Shown: in pieces, positions 8,617 to 16,447 of the stretch
How positions within the stretch are numbered: the first letter of the stretch is position 1
How the letters are laid out: the number at the start of each line of letters is the position of its first letter
DNA from: Cladosporium sp. IMV 00045
Taxonomy: Eukaryota > Ascomycota > Dothideomycetes > Cladosporiales > Cladosporiaceae
Direction: 5' to 3'
Assembly (NCBI GenBank): GCA_001931905.2
Contig: MSJI02000154.1
Span: 2,298 to 18,860, forward strand
Length of the DNA stretch: 16,563 bases
Translations under genes and position numbers: made by a program
The notes under the pieces: generated by a model
Databases searched by the model: none
Seen by the model: only the letters and a program-made list of their open reading frames with translations
What the model was told of the DNA's origin: nothing

Positions 8617-9124
8617 TCACGAGACTTTGTAGCCAAGGAAAATGTCGAATTTTTCAACATTGAACCTCTTGAGTAGACTGAACGAACGACCAATCCTAAC
8701 CTTGTCTTGTTCTCCGACATACAAAGCCAGGAACCAAGCACCCTCCCCCTTGTCATTGGTAGCCATTTCGTCACTGGTATTTTCATCGTCGTATGGTATA
8801 GCTTTGACCGAGACGAAAATTTTGACCCAATCGAGCTTGCCCCCAGGGTGTCGCTCTTTGAATACCTGCAGAGATTTAGGTTACATATCCCTCAGTACAC
8901 GCACCGTGGCTGCCGCTCACCTTGGTCTCAAAGCAGCGCATGACATGTTCCAAGTCATTCCGGTATTGTTCGATCGGGATTGGCTCAAATCCGGAAGTCT
9001 TCGTGACAGATTCAATGTGTTTTTGCATTGAATCTTTTAGGCGCAGGCCCGCGGACTCGGCGATAGCACGAAATTCTTCGGGTGTGATGCTCGCATCCCG
9101 AGCAGGCGCGGGATCATCAGCCAT
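8617..9124 (-). CDS. Hypothetical soluble protein, two exons, 150 aa
   Basis: Exon 1 is 9124-8921 and exon 2 is 8865-8617. The 55-nt intron has a GTGAGC donor and a CAG acceptor, and the join is phase 0. Without splicing the frame stops 17 codons into the intron; with it, exon 2 stays open for 82 codons to TGA 8617-8619. ATG 9124 (GATCATGGCTGATG) is the start. The protein is hydrophilic and charged with no signal peptide or membrane helix. The N-terminal two thirds are helical (TPEEFRAIAESAGLRLKD, EQYRNDLEHVMRCFETK). The C-terminus has strand-like segments (WVKIFVSVKAIPYDD, AWFLALYVGEQDKVRIGRSF). I do not recognise a family. The gene is tail-to-tail with the 544-aa gene, 82 bp apart, so the 3' UTRs probably overlap. 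Confidence 0.75.
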
Positions 9125-10143
9125 GATCAAGGTTGTTCAGGGCGTAGGCATGCAGTTGCGATATGGTCCGTGTGTCTCCAGGTCCTGATGAGGAAGAGGG
9201 GTGACAGCTGGTTATGCGAAGCGGAATCAAGAACGAGGGTGGGGGTGCCAAGATACACGTCACTGGCTCGCTTGTTCTCACGTTTCCGACAAAGTCGAGA
9301 CAAAGTGCGCTGCATCAATGGTGTGGTATGGGAATAAAACAAAAGGCGAGCTTTAAGATCACATTAGATTCAAGCTGCTGAAATCCATTTCAAAGGTACT
9401 TTCAAGAGAGTTTGGGGTACATCGTCCAGAGGACACCGATGACCCCATTCGCAGCACTTTCCCGTTGAGACCGCTGCTGTCTATGCACTCACAGGACATT
9501 CGACGAATGTGTAGACGGATTTGACCAACATAGGACCTTCTGTGGGAGAGGCAATTAAACAGCACCTTCTAGCGAGGGATCTGTTTAGCCTGCTTGTCTA
9601 CACCGCCACCGTGCAAGCAACACGACCCGCCCCTTGAAGCCCCTTACATATGCCCAAAACTCTCAGAACACATACCACGCCTCGAACTAGTCTAACACGG
9701 ATTGGTAGGGTGCCGTCTAAAGTGCTACGCACAAGCAGTCCATTGAATATTGCGGCTATCACTTGCGCATTCCCCAAGGACGATTCCGCAGTTGGTGCCT
9801 CCTTGGTCATTGATTCGACCGAGCGTAGGACAGCTTTGCCGCAGTTTTGGGAGTAGGTTTTGCGTAAGGTAATTCAATTCTTGGAGTCTCGCCAACAGCT
9901 GGTTCCGATGCTTCCATCTCGTGGATGTACTTACCAGCAGCCATGCCCGCCATACTCATCCCAAATTTAAACTGGAACTGGCTCCGTAACTGCGCAATCT
10001 TAGGGACTCGATAATACACTCGTGCTGAGAGCCACCTGCACGGATCGACTGGTTCTCTCCTCCTCTCTCCTCCTCCACCACCACCACCACCGTCACCACC
10101 ACCGTAAAAGCCACACACAGCAACAGAACGTACCACTTTCGAG
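9125..10143. other. Intergenic stretch, no confidently supported gene
   Basis: The part next to 9124 (about 9125-9340) is the leader and promoter of the 150-aa minus-strand gene and includes a TGACGTG/CACGTCA-type element near 9257. The rest shows scattered short frames on both strands. A weak minus-strand spliced candidate at 9959-9598 was considered and not accepted. A pyrimidine/CCA-rich simple repeat precedes the kinase copy. Confidence 0.5.
10053..10103. repeat. CCT/CCA-rich simple repeat
   Basis: A run of CTC/CCT triplets grades into CCA/CAC triplets interrupted by GTC, ending at GTAAAAG. It lies about 40-90 bp upstream of the kinase copy. CT-rich tracts are common in fungal promoters, so it may be a relic of the original promoter or a plain microsatellite. 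Confidence 0.7.
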
Positions 10144-11086
10144 ATGTCCCGCCCCAGGTCCGCAGCGGCCAACGAAAAGTCTCTTTCCACATCGACATGA
10201 GGCAATATGCAATCGACGAAGTGATCGGCGAAGGCGGATACGTCGTTGTTTGCTCCGCCATGCACAAGCCGTCTGGCTGGATGTTTGCAATCAAGAAAAT
10301 CAGTCCCTTCGAGCACTCCATACTCTGTGTGCGCACTTTACGCGAGATAAAGATGCTGCGCCACTTCCATCACGAAAATATCGCATCGCTCCTAGGTATC
10401 CAGAAGCCGCGAAATTACGAGGCATTCAAAGATGTGTACCTCGTCCAAGAGCTAATGGAGACGGACCTGCATCGTGTCATTCGCAGTCAAGAGTTTCCCG
10501 ACGACCACTGCTATCAGACTCTGCGTGTTCTCAAGGCCATCCACTCTGATGGTATCCTACATCGCGACCTCAAGCCCTCCAATCTACTGCTGAACGCGAA
10601 CTGCGATCCGAAGATCTGCAATTTCGGTCTCGCCCGCTTTGCTGCCAGCATTGAGGACCGGCAGGGCTTCATGACTGAATATGTGGCCACCCGCTGGTAC
10701 CACGCGCCGGAGATAATGCTTACGTTCAAGGAGTACACCAAGGCCATCGATATCTGGTCTGTCAGCTGCATTTTGGCTGAGATGTTGAGCGGCAAGGCGC
10801 TCTTTGCTGGGAAAGACTACCACTACCAGCTCACCATGATTTTCAACGTTCTTGGAACACCGACCGGGAAGATTACAAAGGCATCAGGCCGAACCGTTCG
10901 CGCGAGTACATCATCAGTCTCCCGCTCAAGGAAAAGAGGCCGTGGAAGGCCAAATTCCCGAGGGTCTAAGATCTCTCTCTCTCTCTCTCTCTCTTGACCT
11001 GCTGGAGCGGCTACTGACATTCAACCCTGTGAAGTGCATTATACTCTTGAGACATCGGAAACTGGATTACACAGTACGGCTTTGGT
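10144..11086 (+). pseudogene. Degenerate Fus3/Kss1/Pmk1-type MAP kinase copy
   Basis: The main frame (10197-10862) reads as a Fus3/Kss1-type MAPK: AIKK (Lys 33), Glu 50, [45 protein letters not shown] (122-131), TEY (160-162), APE (170-172), [30 protein letters not shown]. Homology extends upstream in the same frame ([10 protein letters not shown]), but the expected start, ATG 10144 (MSRP), is out of frame. Defects are: glycine loop GEGGYV with the third Gly replaced by Val 16; NFG in place of DFG (Asn 142, the Mg-binding Asp lost); RWYHAPE for RWYRAPE; Ser 190 for the Gly of WSVGC; about four residues missing after DDHC. A frameshift at about 10863-10868 moves homology to another frame ([20 protein letters not shown]), which stops at TAA 10967-10969. 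After a CT repeat, a third frame resumes ([14 protein letters not shown]) and fades near 11086. No introns occur. A catalytically active kinase is very unlikely; a truncated product of about 266 aa from ATG 10197 remains conceivable. Confidence 0.92.
10972..10994. repeat. (TC)n microsatellite inside the kinase copy
   Basis: About eleven and a half TC units sit exactly where the stretch before LDLLERLL is expected. In the main frame the tract encodes Leu-Ser repeats and then stops at TGA 10995-10997. In the next frame it leads into [14 protein letters not shown]. Expansion here accounts for the last frame change in the kinase remnant. Confidence 0.9.
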
Positions 11087-12063
11087 ACCTCTCCGGGTAT
11101 CTTTCGCATTACAATCGCGTCGACACGTGCGTGTCAATTTCGTGGAAACCACTTAACTTACACTGCGCTTTACAGTTTAGCGGCTGCTTGTGTGACCTAG
11201 GTATAGCCCGCTTTTGCTCGAGCGGCTTGATGCTTGCTTGTGGACACCACCAGACTCTTGGGTAACACGCCATGGAGCAGAGAGAAGTGGGCGGGGAGTT
11301 GTGGGAAGCAGGCACGAGCGATGCTGTAATTCAAGTATAAATACATAATACATCGTTGAAGCGGATACGAGGTGTCAATCGAGTCTGAGCGAGCCTCAGG
11401 TTCGGTCGGAGACGGGGCAGAATACTGGTTTGTCATGTGGCAAAGGGCACACCTAGGGGACAAGCGATATGCTCCGTGCAGTCCCTCAGCTTCTAAGAGG
11501 TCTTGGAAGCGATGGAGGCGAGCGGCACAGCTAGTTGAAGTCAGCGTTATCAATACAGTATTGCGAGAACTTCGAAATATTAGTCTGCTGGATTGAGTTA
11601 CTCAGGTGGCTTGCTTAAGTAGACCCGCTAAATCCTTCGTCTCTGGAACGCTATCCGCGACTTAGCCTTGGGGGGTTAGACGCCCTCCGGGATTGTATGC
11701 ATGGCTCTGTCTCGTCTCCTAATACACGAAATGTCAGGCATCCTAGTCCCACCGATGAATCTGACCACGTGGAGAATTAGGCGATTGGTTACGGCGTGTT
11801 CTAGACTTCTGCCCCGGCATAAGTAGGTGTCACGTCTCGCTCGTCTTCTGACCTGAAAGCTTCAAATTGGTTTTGGTCAGCCCTTCTTTTCCATCACATC
11901 CTCCGACTTCTTCAGAAAGGGCGACATCCGGGTCATCTTGAATCTCAATCAACACCGAAATACTGCCACCCTACTTCACGCTCCTTTTCTCCTCTTCAGC
12001 AAGCCCAGATATTCTTAGCCACCCGAAGGACCAACGAGTGTTCCCTGCCTGAGTTCATCCAAG
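11087..12063. promoter_or_regulatory. Intergenic region with promoter and leader of the 75-aa gene
   Basis: No gene is visible in 11087-11750; frames there are short and of odd composition. From about 11760 the sequence has promoter-like elements for the plus-strand gene at 12118: a perfect palindrome CCACGTGG (11765-11772, an E-box core bound by bHLH factors in fungi) and an inverted CCAAT box (ATTGG, 11784-11788). From about 11870 it is pyrimidine-rich with TCAATCAACACCGAAA-like leader sequence, running to the donor of a 5'-UTR intron at 12064. Confidence 0.5.
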
Positions 12064-12117
12064 GTACGTTATGGTCTCTCCAAAAATGAACGAGCGCTAC
12101 ATTTTGACATCTATCAG
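12064..12117 (+). other. Probable 5'-UTR intron ending at the start codon
   Basis: GTACGT at 12064 follows AAG, and CTATCAG ends at 12117 with the ATG at 12118. The length is 54 nt, typical of this window, and TTGACAT near 12104 may be the branch site. Ending an intron on the base before the ATG is unusual but occurs in fungal leaders. Removing it also deletes two upstream ATGs (12071 and 12086). Confidence 0.55.
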
Positions 12118-12345
12118 ATGTGCTCAAACGCCCACGCCTACTTTCAGTGCAGAGAAAAACATGAAAATCGCGGGGAGGATGGTCTCAGGAAGAAATACAT
12201 CGCAATGTGTACAACTGCAAGGAATAGAAACCCACGGGTTGTCTGCGGATCTGCCCAAAGAGACGACACGCATGATCGCAATGATGATGAATCAGACGAA
12301 GAGTGCCCAGAATGCAAGGGTGAGACACCACCAGAAACGCCTTGA
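12118..12345 (+). CDS. Small cysteine-containing protein, 75 aa
   Basis: The frame starts MCSNAHAYFQCREKHENRG and ends CPECKGETPPETP. Cys occur at about residues 2, 11, 31, 43, 63 and 66, the last two as CPEC, with an acidic stretch (RNDDESDEE) before it. Small fungal proteins with an N-terminal C-x8-C next to an aromatic pair and a final CxxC are common and uncharacterised; zinc binding is plausible. There is no signal peptide, so it is not a typical secreted effector. The start is supported by the upstream leader and the 5'-UTR intron that ends at this ATG. A donor-like AAG/GTGAGA at about 12319 would allow an alternative C-terminus. It is convergent with the minus-strand gene ending at 12707. 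Confidence 0.62.
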   Translation: MCSNAHAYFQCREKHENRGEDGLRKKYIAMCTTARNRNPRVVCGSAQRDDTHDRNDDESDEECPECKGETPPETP

Positions 12346-12706
12346 GTATAGAGCGGATCCGATGTTTTGGACTGTGGATGAGCTGAGAGTTTTTTCCTTA
12401 CCATCCGAAAGAGCGGCTCGTCCAGTTCTGAATTTAATGGAGGTTTCTGAGATAGATGGAGTACCGGCGTGCATCATCATCGGCCGGGACGCAATCAACA
12501 AGATCAACCTGACGAAGCCTCTCAACTGCTCGTCGTATCCATGATCCTCGCACCTACTCATTTCTCTCCTTCGCCCAATTGACCAGCTCCCCAAGTGTAC
12601 ATGGAGAAATACTTTACATACTTGTCGTGTTTGCCTTGGGTGTTACGCGGCGTGAACACGCTGTAGAGTTTAGTATGGTCTTTCAGATTTACACACTAAA
12701 AATGAC
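12346..12706. other. 3' flanks of two convergent genes
   Basis: This stretch lies between the plus-strand 75-aa gene and the minus-strand 104-aa gene and should be their 3' UTRs. Overlapping frames on both strands (plus to 12544, minus 12594-12292) give partly protein-like text, but neither has a supported start, so no gene is called. Confidence 0.45.
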
Positions 12707-13021
12707 CTACAGTTCTTTGTTGTTGTCAAGATGGCCCAGATAGACTTTCAGTGGAATTTTGTGGATTTCCTGTCGTGGGACTCTTTCTCTCACTTCAGTG
12801 TCGAAGATGAACCAGCGCGTAGCGTCATCCCCGGTATCAAAATCCGGAGGGATATGGATTGCATCGAAGCCATCGACGCTGACTTCTAGTCTCGCTGGGC
12901 GTTCAAGTACCTTCTTAGAGAATATCTCGTACAATGAGAAAGGGCGGGCATTTGGCTCCCCAGGAATATTCTGCACTGAGACCTTGATGATGAATCGTTG
13001 CGGGGTTTTCGGATGCTGCAT
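12707..13021 (-). CDS. Hypothetical protein, 104 aa
   Basis: This intronless frame runs from ATG 13021 (TTGAAATGCAG) to TAG at 12707-12709. The translation is well balanced and strand-rich (QRFIIKVSVQNIPGE, ARLEVSVDGFDAIHIPPD, TRWFIFDTEVRER, KIPLKVYLGHLD), with no signal peptide or membrane segment. No family is recognised. A GTGAGT lies just upstream of the ATG (about 13035), and an alternative model would splice from there to AAG/GTC inside the frame. The upstream frames that this would need look non-coding, so the simple model is preferred. Confidence 0.55.
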   Translation of the reverse strand: MQHPKTPQRFIIKVSVQNIPGEPNARPFSLYEIFSKKVLERPARLEVSVDGFDAIHIPPDFDTGDDATRWFIFDTEVRERVPRQEIHKIPLKVYLGHLDNNKEL

Positions 13022-13545
13022 TTCAAGAACTCACAGCAACTGCGGTGGGGAGACGTGTAGATGAAGAGGCTCTGTCGTCGAGAGATGGGGATGAATGAGG
13101 AAGAATACAGTTCGAGCGGGCAGCTTTAATGTGCAGCGCTCCAAGAGCCGAGGAACTGCCGAAGCGCTGGAAAGCGGAGCGACGGGACGCCGCACGCTCA
13201 CAATGAAACCTGTGAACATCATGAAAGCAGCCTACTCCAGGTGGAAGAACGCGTGAGGTATCTTTTCTTTGGACTGGTATGCGGCAAAGACCTGCCACTG
13301 TGGCGCGCCCGACCACCTTCACCTGACAGAATGCAGCGCTCATGGCCTCAGCCACAACAGTCATCGAGCATTTCGGTCTACGTCACCGTGTCCACTCGAC
13401 AATACACAAGTCACGAATGCCAGATTACCGCGAAGGATTGGTAGTTCTGCCGTGGCCTTCCAATTGATCCAAGCTTGGTACGAAAGAAGAGAGCCTATTA
13501 CGACGCCTGAAGATGCCTGGGGCTTGAACCTTGGAAAAGCGCAGC
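13022..13545. other. Intergenic stretch, no accepted gene
   Basis: This lies between the divergent starts at 13021 (minus) and 13546 (plus) and so holds both promoters if these models are right. A 145-codon plus-strand frame (13269-13706) crosses it and contains one protein-like part (QLIQAWYERREPITTPEDAW), but it has no supported start and conflicts with the 13546 model. Confidence 0.4.
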
Positions 13546-14796
13546 ATGGCACGGAAAGACACGACCTTTCGTTTCGGCGACTGGCACAACCTCAAAGCGC
13601 AGCCGAACAACGAGTACATTCAAAGCCAGACTACCATCACCTTTCGACCAGCCAGAGTAAGCTCATGGTGAGATTGACCGGGCGACAGATGCGTCAGCCT
13701 CGATGATGCCGACGTGCCATTGACTGGACTCGTGGAAGAGGAGGAGATGATCACGGATATCGTGGGCGTCAGACCAGTTCCGGACGTCGACTTAGACCGT
13801 CCACAGGTGCTTTGCGAGAGGTGCAAGCCCTTGCGCACGGCCAGCTCCAGGCGTGGCTGTAGAACAGCGAGTGAAATAGGGGGTGTAGGTCTCGACTCTC
13901 ACAGATGGCGACGAGCAGATGGATTACGGCCGCGGCGCTATGGTGGTCGTAGTGAAAAGGTAAATTGTCACATGAAAGAAGCGCCCGATGCTGGATGCAA
14001 GTCATGTGCTGCCGCAGTTGCGACACATTCTGGGTATACCAACAAGGGAGGCAGGCCTGAAGCGCCAGATACAGCCGACTATCTGCAAGAGCTGCGCTTT
14101 GTAAATACAACCACATCTGCTCCTCTCGCCTCGCCATCGCAGGATGAAGCCGTTCGCTCCAGTCATCCTTATCAAGATTGTGGCATAATCTATACTTCAA
14201 GAATGAGTGGCCGGTACGACTACTGGCAAGCCAGCTTCTTCAACAAGCAAGACAAGCTTGAGCAGGTTTTCGCAAACGTCCTACGAGAACGCAAATGTTC
14301 GGCCAGCCAGCATTGTACTCAGCCTTGTGCCCGGAAGCTTTTCTCGCGCCACTTATCATCCAAACCGGGCAGCCGCTCGCCCACTGTACAGCAGGTTCGA
14401 GACTCACGCCTCTCGGGAATTTTCACTCTCGGGAGGATCTCGACTCTGACCGAAAGCCGAAGAAGTGCAAGACACTGGAGGATTCTTCGATTTGCCGGCT
14501 GTCATGATGCCGATCATATCAAATGGCGCACTGGCTTACCGCGATGGAACGGTGAGCAGCAATGGGCGCTTGCCGCGGGCCCGCGAGGTGTTCAAGCCCT
14601 GATGTGGCCATTGGAATGCCCCGTGAGCCTTCAACCCAGTCCGCCAGCATTTATTATCAGTGTACAATGCAATGATCGAGCGACGAAGATGGTACACAAC
14701 GACACGTGGAGGCATTTTAACATGCGACAAGACGAGACCGCCTGTGTACGGCTACAAGGAATCCCAGAGGAGAAGAATATGCGCGAGCGAGCTTGA
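13546..14796 (+). CDS. Possible two-exon gene of unknown function, 388 aa
   Basis: ATG 13546 has a strong start context (GCAGCATGGC) and opens MARKDTTFRFGDWHNLKAQP, clearly protein-like, up to RPAR at 13656. A GTAAGC donor at 13657 and an acceptor at 13740 (84 nt, ATTGACTGG branch) join it in phase 0 to a long frame ending at TGA 14794-14796. That second exon is 352 codons without a stop, very unlikely by chance at this base composition. Within it, CERC, CKSC and YDYWQASFFNKQDKLEQVF look coding, whereas other parts are Arg/Ser-rich and look like the wrong frame or strand. An AG at 13738 comes first and would break the frame. It may be a decayed gene or contain further introns. It overlaps antisense the uncertain end of the gene at 14631-15722. 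No family is recognised. Confidence 0.35.
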
Positions 14797-15722
14797 AGAT
14801 TGACAACGGGCGTGCGATAGACGATCAGCTTCGTCGCCCACTCAGGCGTGCGCCGTGGACAAAGAGAAGAAGAGGATGCGAGGTGAGAATGCACAGAGAG
14901 AATATGAAGACGTGATCTCACCCATTCGAAATCACTGGTCGCAGATTTAACGCACAAGATTCGAGTTGTTACGATTGGATGCGCCTCAGCTTGCGACCGC
15001 TTGTACTCCACCCAACCACCACCATGCCCTTGGAAGGTCAATCTTGAACACGAAATCTCAGACGAGCACAACCCACAATTTTACACCCAGTTACCGGCGA
15101 GGTGCGGCAGAATAACATTCCGCCCGTCGCCAGTGACCCACTGTGACACGTCCAGGCTCACCACCCTATCTCTCGCGTCCAAGGCTCGGGCGACGCGATC
15201 CCAGCCGATGTGGAGGCACACTCTGCCGGCCATCATCAGCGCGACCGGCTCACCCAGAACCAAGGCAGCCGCCTTGACGAGATCGGATGCGTTCCACACT
15301 GCCGGACACATCGTCGAGCTTCGCGCCAGGTGGTATTGTTCTCCGGCGGGGCGAGCCCGGCCTTCCAAGCCCCTTTTGGTGCGACCAAAGCAGAGTCTGC
15401 AACTGGTGAGCGCGACACCGTTGGATCTCGATGTCAAGTCCAGCAAACGGAGGCGACGAGGGACGGCGCCTTGGCCGTATTCGATGAGGACGACGTTCGA
15501 GCAATCCGCGCAGCGGAGTATCAACGCTCCGCATCTCGGCCGGCGCGGGGATTGGACCAGGTCTTCACTACTGGATGAGACGTTATCTAACTCCATGTCA
15601 CTTATCGGGCTTTCAGAGCGTCGGGTCCGTATGGGATCTTCCATTGGAAACAGTAACGTTGGCCCACAAGGTGCCTTACAGTCGGGAGGTGAGTCCTCCA
15701 TGTGGAGATCTTGGAGGAGCAT
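14631..15722 (-). CDS. Hypothetical protein with two CxxC pairs, two or more exons
   Basis: Exon 1 is 15722-15095 and exon 2 starts at 15028. The 66-nt intron (15094-15029) has a GTAACT donor, a TTGACC branch 8-12 nt before an AAG acceptor, and phase 1 that matches, giving ILPHLAG/HGGGWVEYKRSQ. ATG 15722 follows a leader-like CTTCACAACCTCG. Residues 1-60 are acidic and Ser/Pro-rich. C71-ADC-74 and C108-RLC-111, 33 residues apart, could bind one zinc ion as a zinc-ribbon-like unit. A hydrophobic helix (VKAAALVLGEPVALMMAG) follows. After DFEW (about 14929) a GTGAGA donor-like site and a long pyrimidine tract suggest another intron, so the C-terminus is unsettled; read straight through it ends at 14631 (341 aa). 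The long plus-strand frame opposite (15001-15759) is Arg/Ser-rich and taken as a shadow. No family is recognised. Confidence 0.5.
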
Positions 15723-16104
15723 GATATGGCCGTTCGAGGTTGTGAAGCGAGGTGTGTAGAAAGATATGTGGTCGAGTGTTTGTTAAGTTCGCAAAGGGAT
15801 GAGCGGGCCACGCTCTCAAGAATTGAGGGACGTTCCCCCAGTAGGATTCTATATGAAGTTAACTCCAACCCGGTTGTGGCAGCAGCGTGCGTACCATCTT
15901 GCGCGATATTTATATTCTGTGAGGGCGTCGTCGCGGCGCCTCGACGTTGCTCTGACTTGGTGCTGCAGAACGGGTCTGGGCGTGAAAGCTAGGATAATGC
16001 GCTGCGACAACATGCCCCCCTCTCCATGTTCTCCACCGGACATACTTCGACGAGGCTATGTCGTGGAGCAGAGACCCTCATCGATGCTGGGTACAGTACC
16101 AGAC

Positions 16105-16122
16105 CTGCTGCTGCTGCTGCTG
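16105..16122. repeat. (CTG)6 trinucleotide repeat
   Basis: Six uninterrupted CTG units. In the overlapping frames it encodes poly-Leu (plus) or poly-Ala (minus), but neither frame is a supported gene, so it is treated as a plain microsatellite. Confidence 0.9.
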
Positions 16123-16410
16123 TGTCATGGAACCGTGCCAATTTGCCAAATCTGGTAAAATTCAGTAGATTTAATGCAGTGATGCACATGGCATAATTTA
16201 CACGATGCGGTACCTTCGTCGATCTACCCGCTGGACGTGTGCATGCCAATGGGGACAATAATGGATTAGATGCCATGGCAAGTGAAAAGGTGGAAACATG
16301 CGCGAAGAAAAGTGCTTCGTCCAAGCAACAGTGAAATGTTGACGACAACATAAGTTATTTTAAGAGCAACAGGCCTACGTTCTACTCAATCATTGGGGAC
16401 CGATCATTCG

Positions 16411-16447
16411 TTTTTTTTTTTTTTTGGGTTTCTTTTTTTTTGGGTTT
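16411..16447. repeat. Duplicated poly-T/GGGTTT tract
   Basis: T15 (16411-16425) followed by GGGTTT, then C and T9 (16433-16441) followed by GGGTTT again. It is read on the minus strand as AAACCC-A(n) twice. It could be a slippage duplication or a worn poly-A tail of a minus-strand retro-inserted sequence; no element body or target duplication is visible. Confidence 0.75.

Noticed and set aside
9598..9959. Possible minus-strand spliced gene: MSMAGMAA (9959-9935), GTAAGT donor at 9934, joined in phase to AVLRSVESMTKEAPTAESS (from 9833).
   Set aside because: The 101-nt intron lacks a clear branch site, the first coding exon is only 25 nt, and the C-terminal part (VRGVVCVLRVLGICKG) does not look like protein. 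The unspliced reading (KYIHEMEASEPAVGETP) is equally plausible, so neither is supported.
10144..11086. Repeat-induced point mutation (RIP) as the cause of the kinase decay.
   Set aside because: The visible changes include a transversion (Gly to Val), indels and a microsatellite expansion, and GC remains high. The pattern is not the C-to-T excess that RIP leaves; only the DFG to NFG change would fit.
10852..11265. Plus-strand frame of 137 codons containing [14 protein letters not shown].
   Set aside because: Not a separate gene: the kinase-like part is the last fragment of the MAPK copy and the rest is read-through on both sides.
13269..13706. 145-codon plus-strand frame with QLIQAWYERREPITTPEDAW.
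   Set aside because: One patch is protein-like, but no good start or splice links it to the following frames. It conflicts with the ATG 13546 model in another frame.
14389..14405. AGGTTCGAGAC, another B-box-like string.
   Set aside because: The flanking bases do not pair and no cloverleaf can be drawn.
15001..15759. 252-codon plus-strand frame opposite the CxxC gene.
   Set aside because: Arg/Ser/Thr-rich text typical of an antisense shadow; the minus strand has a phase-consistent intron, a good leader and CxxC pairs. It remains the main alternative for this segment.
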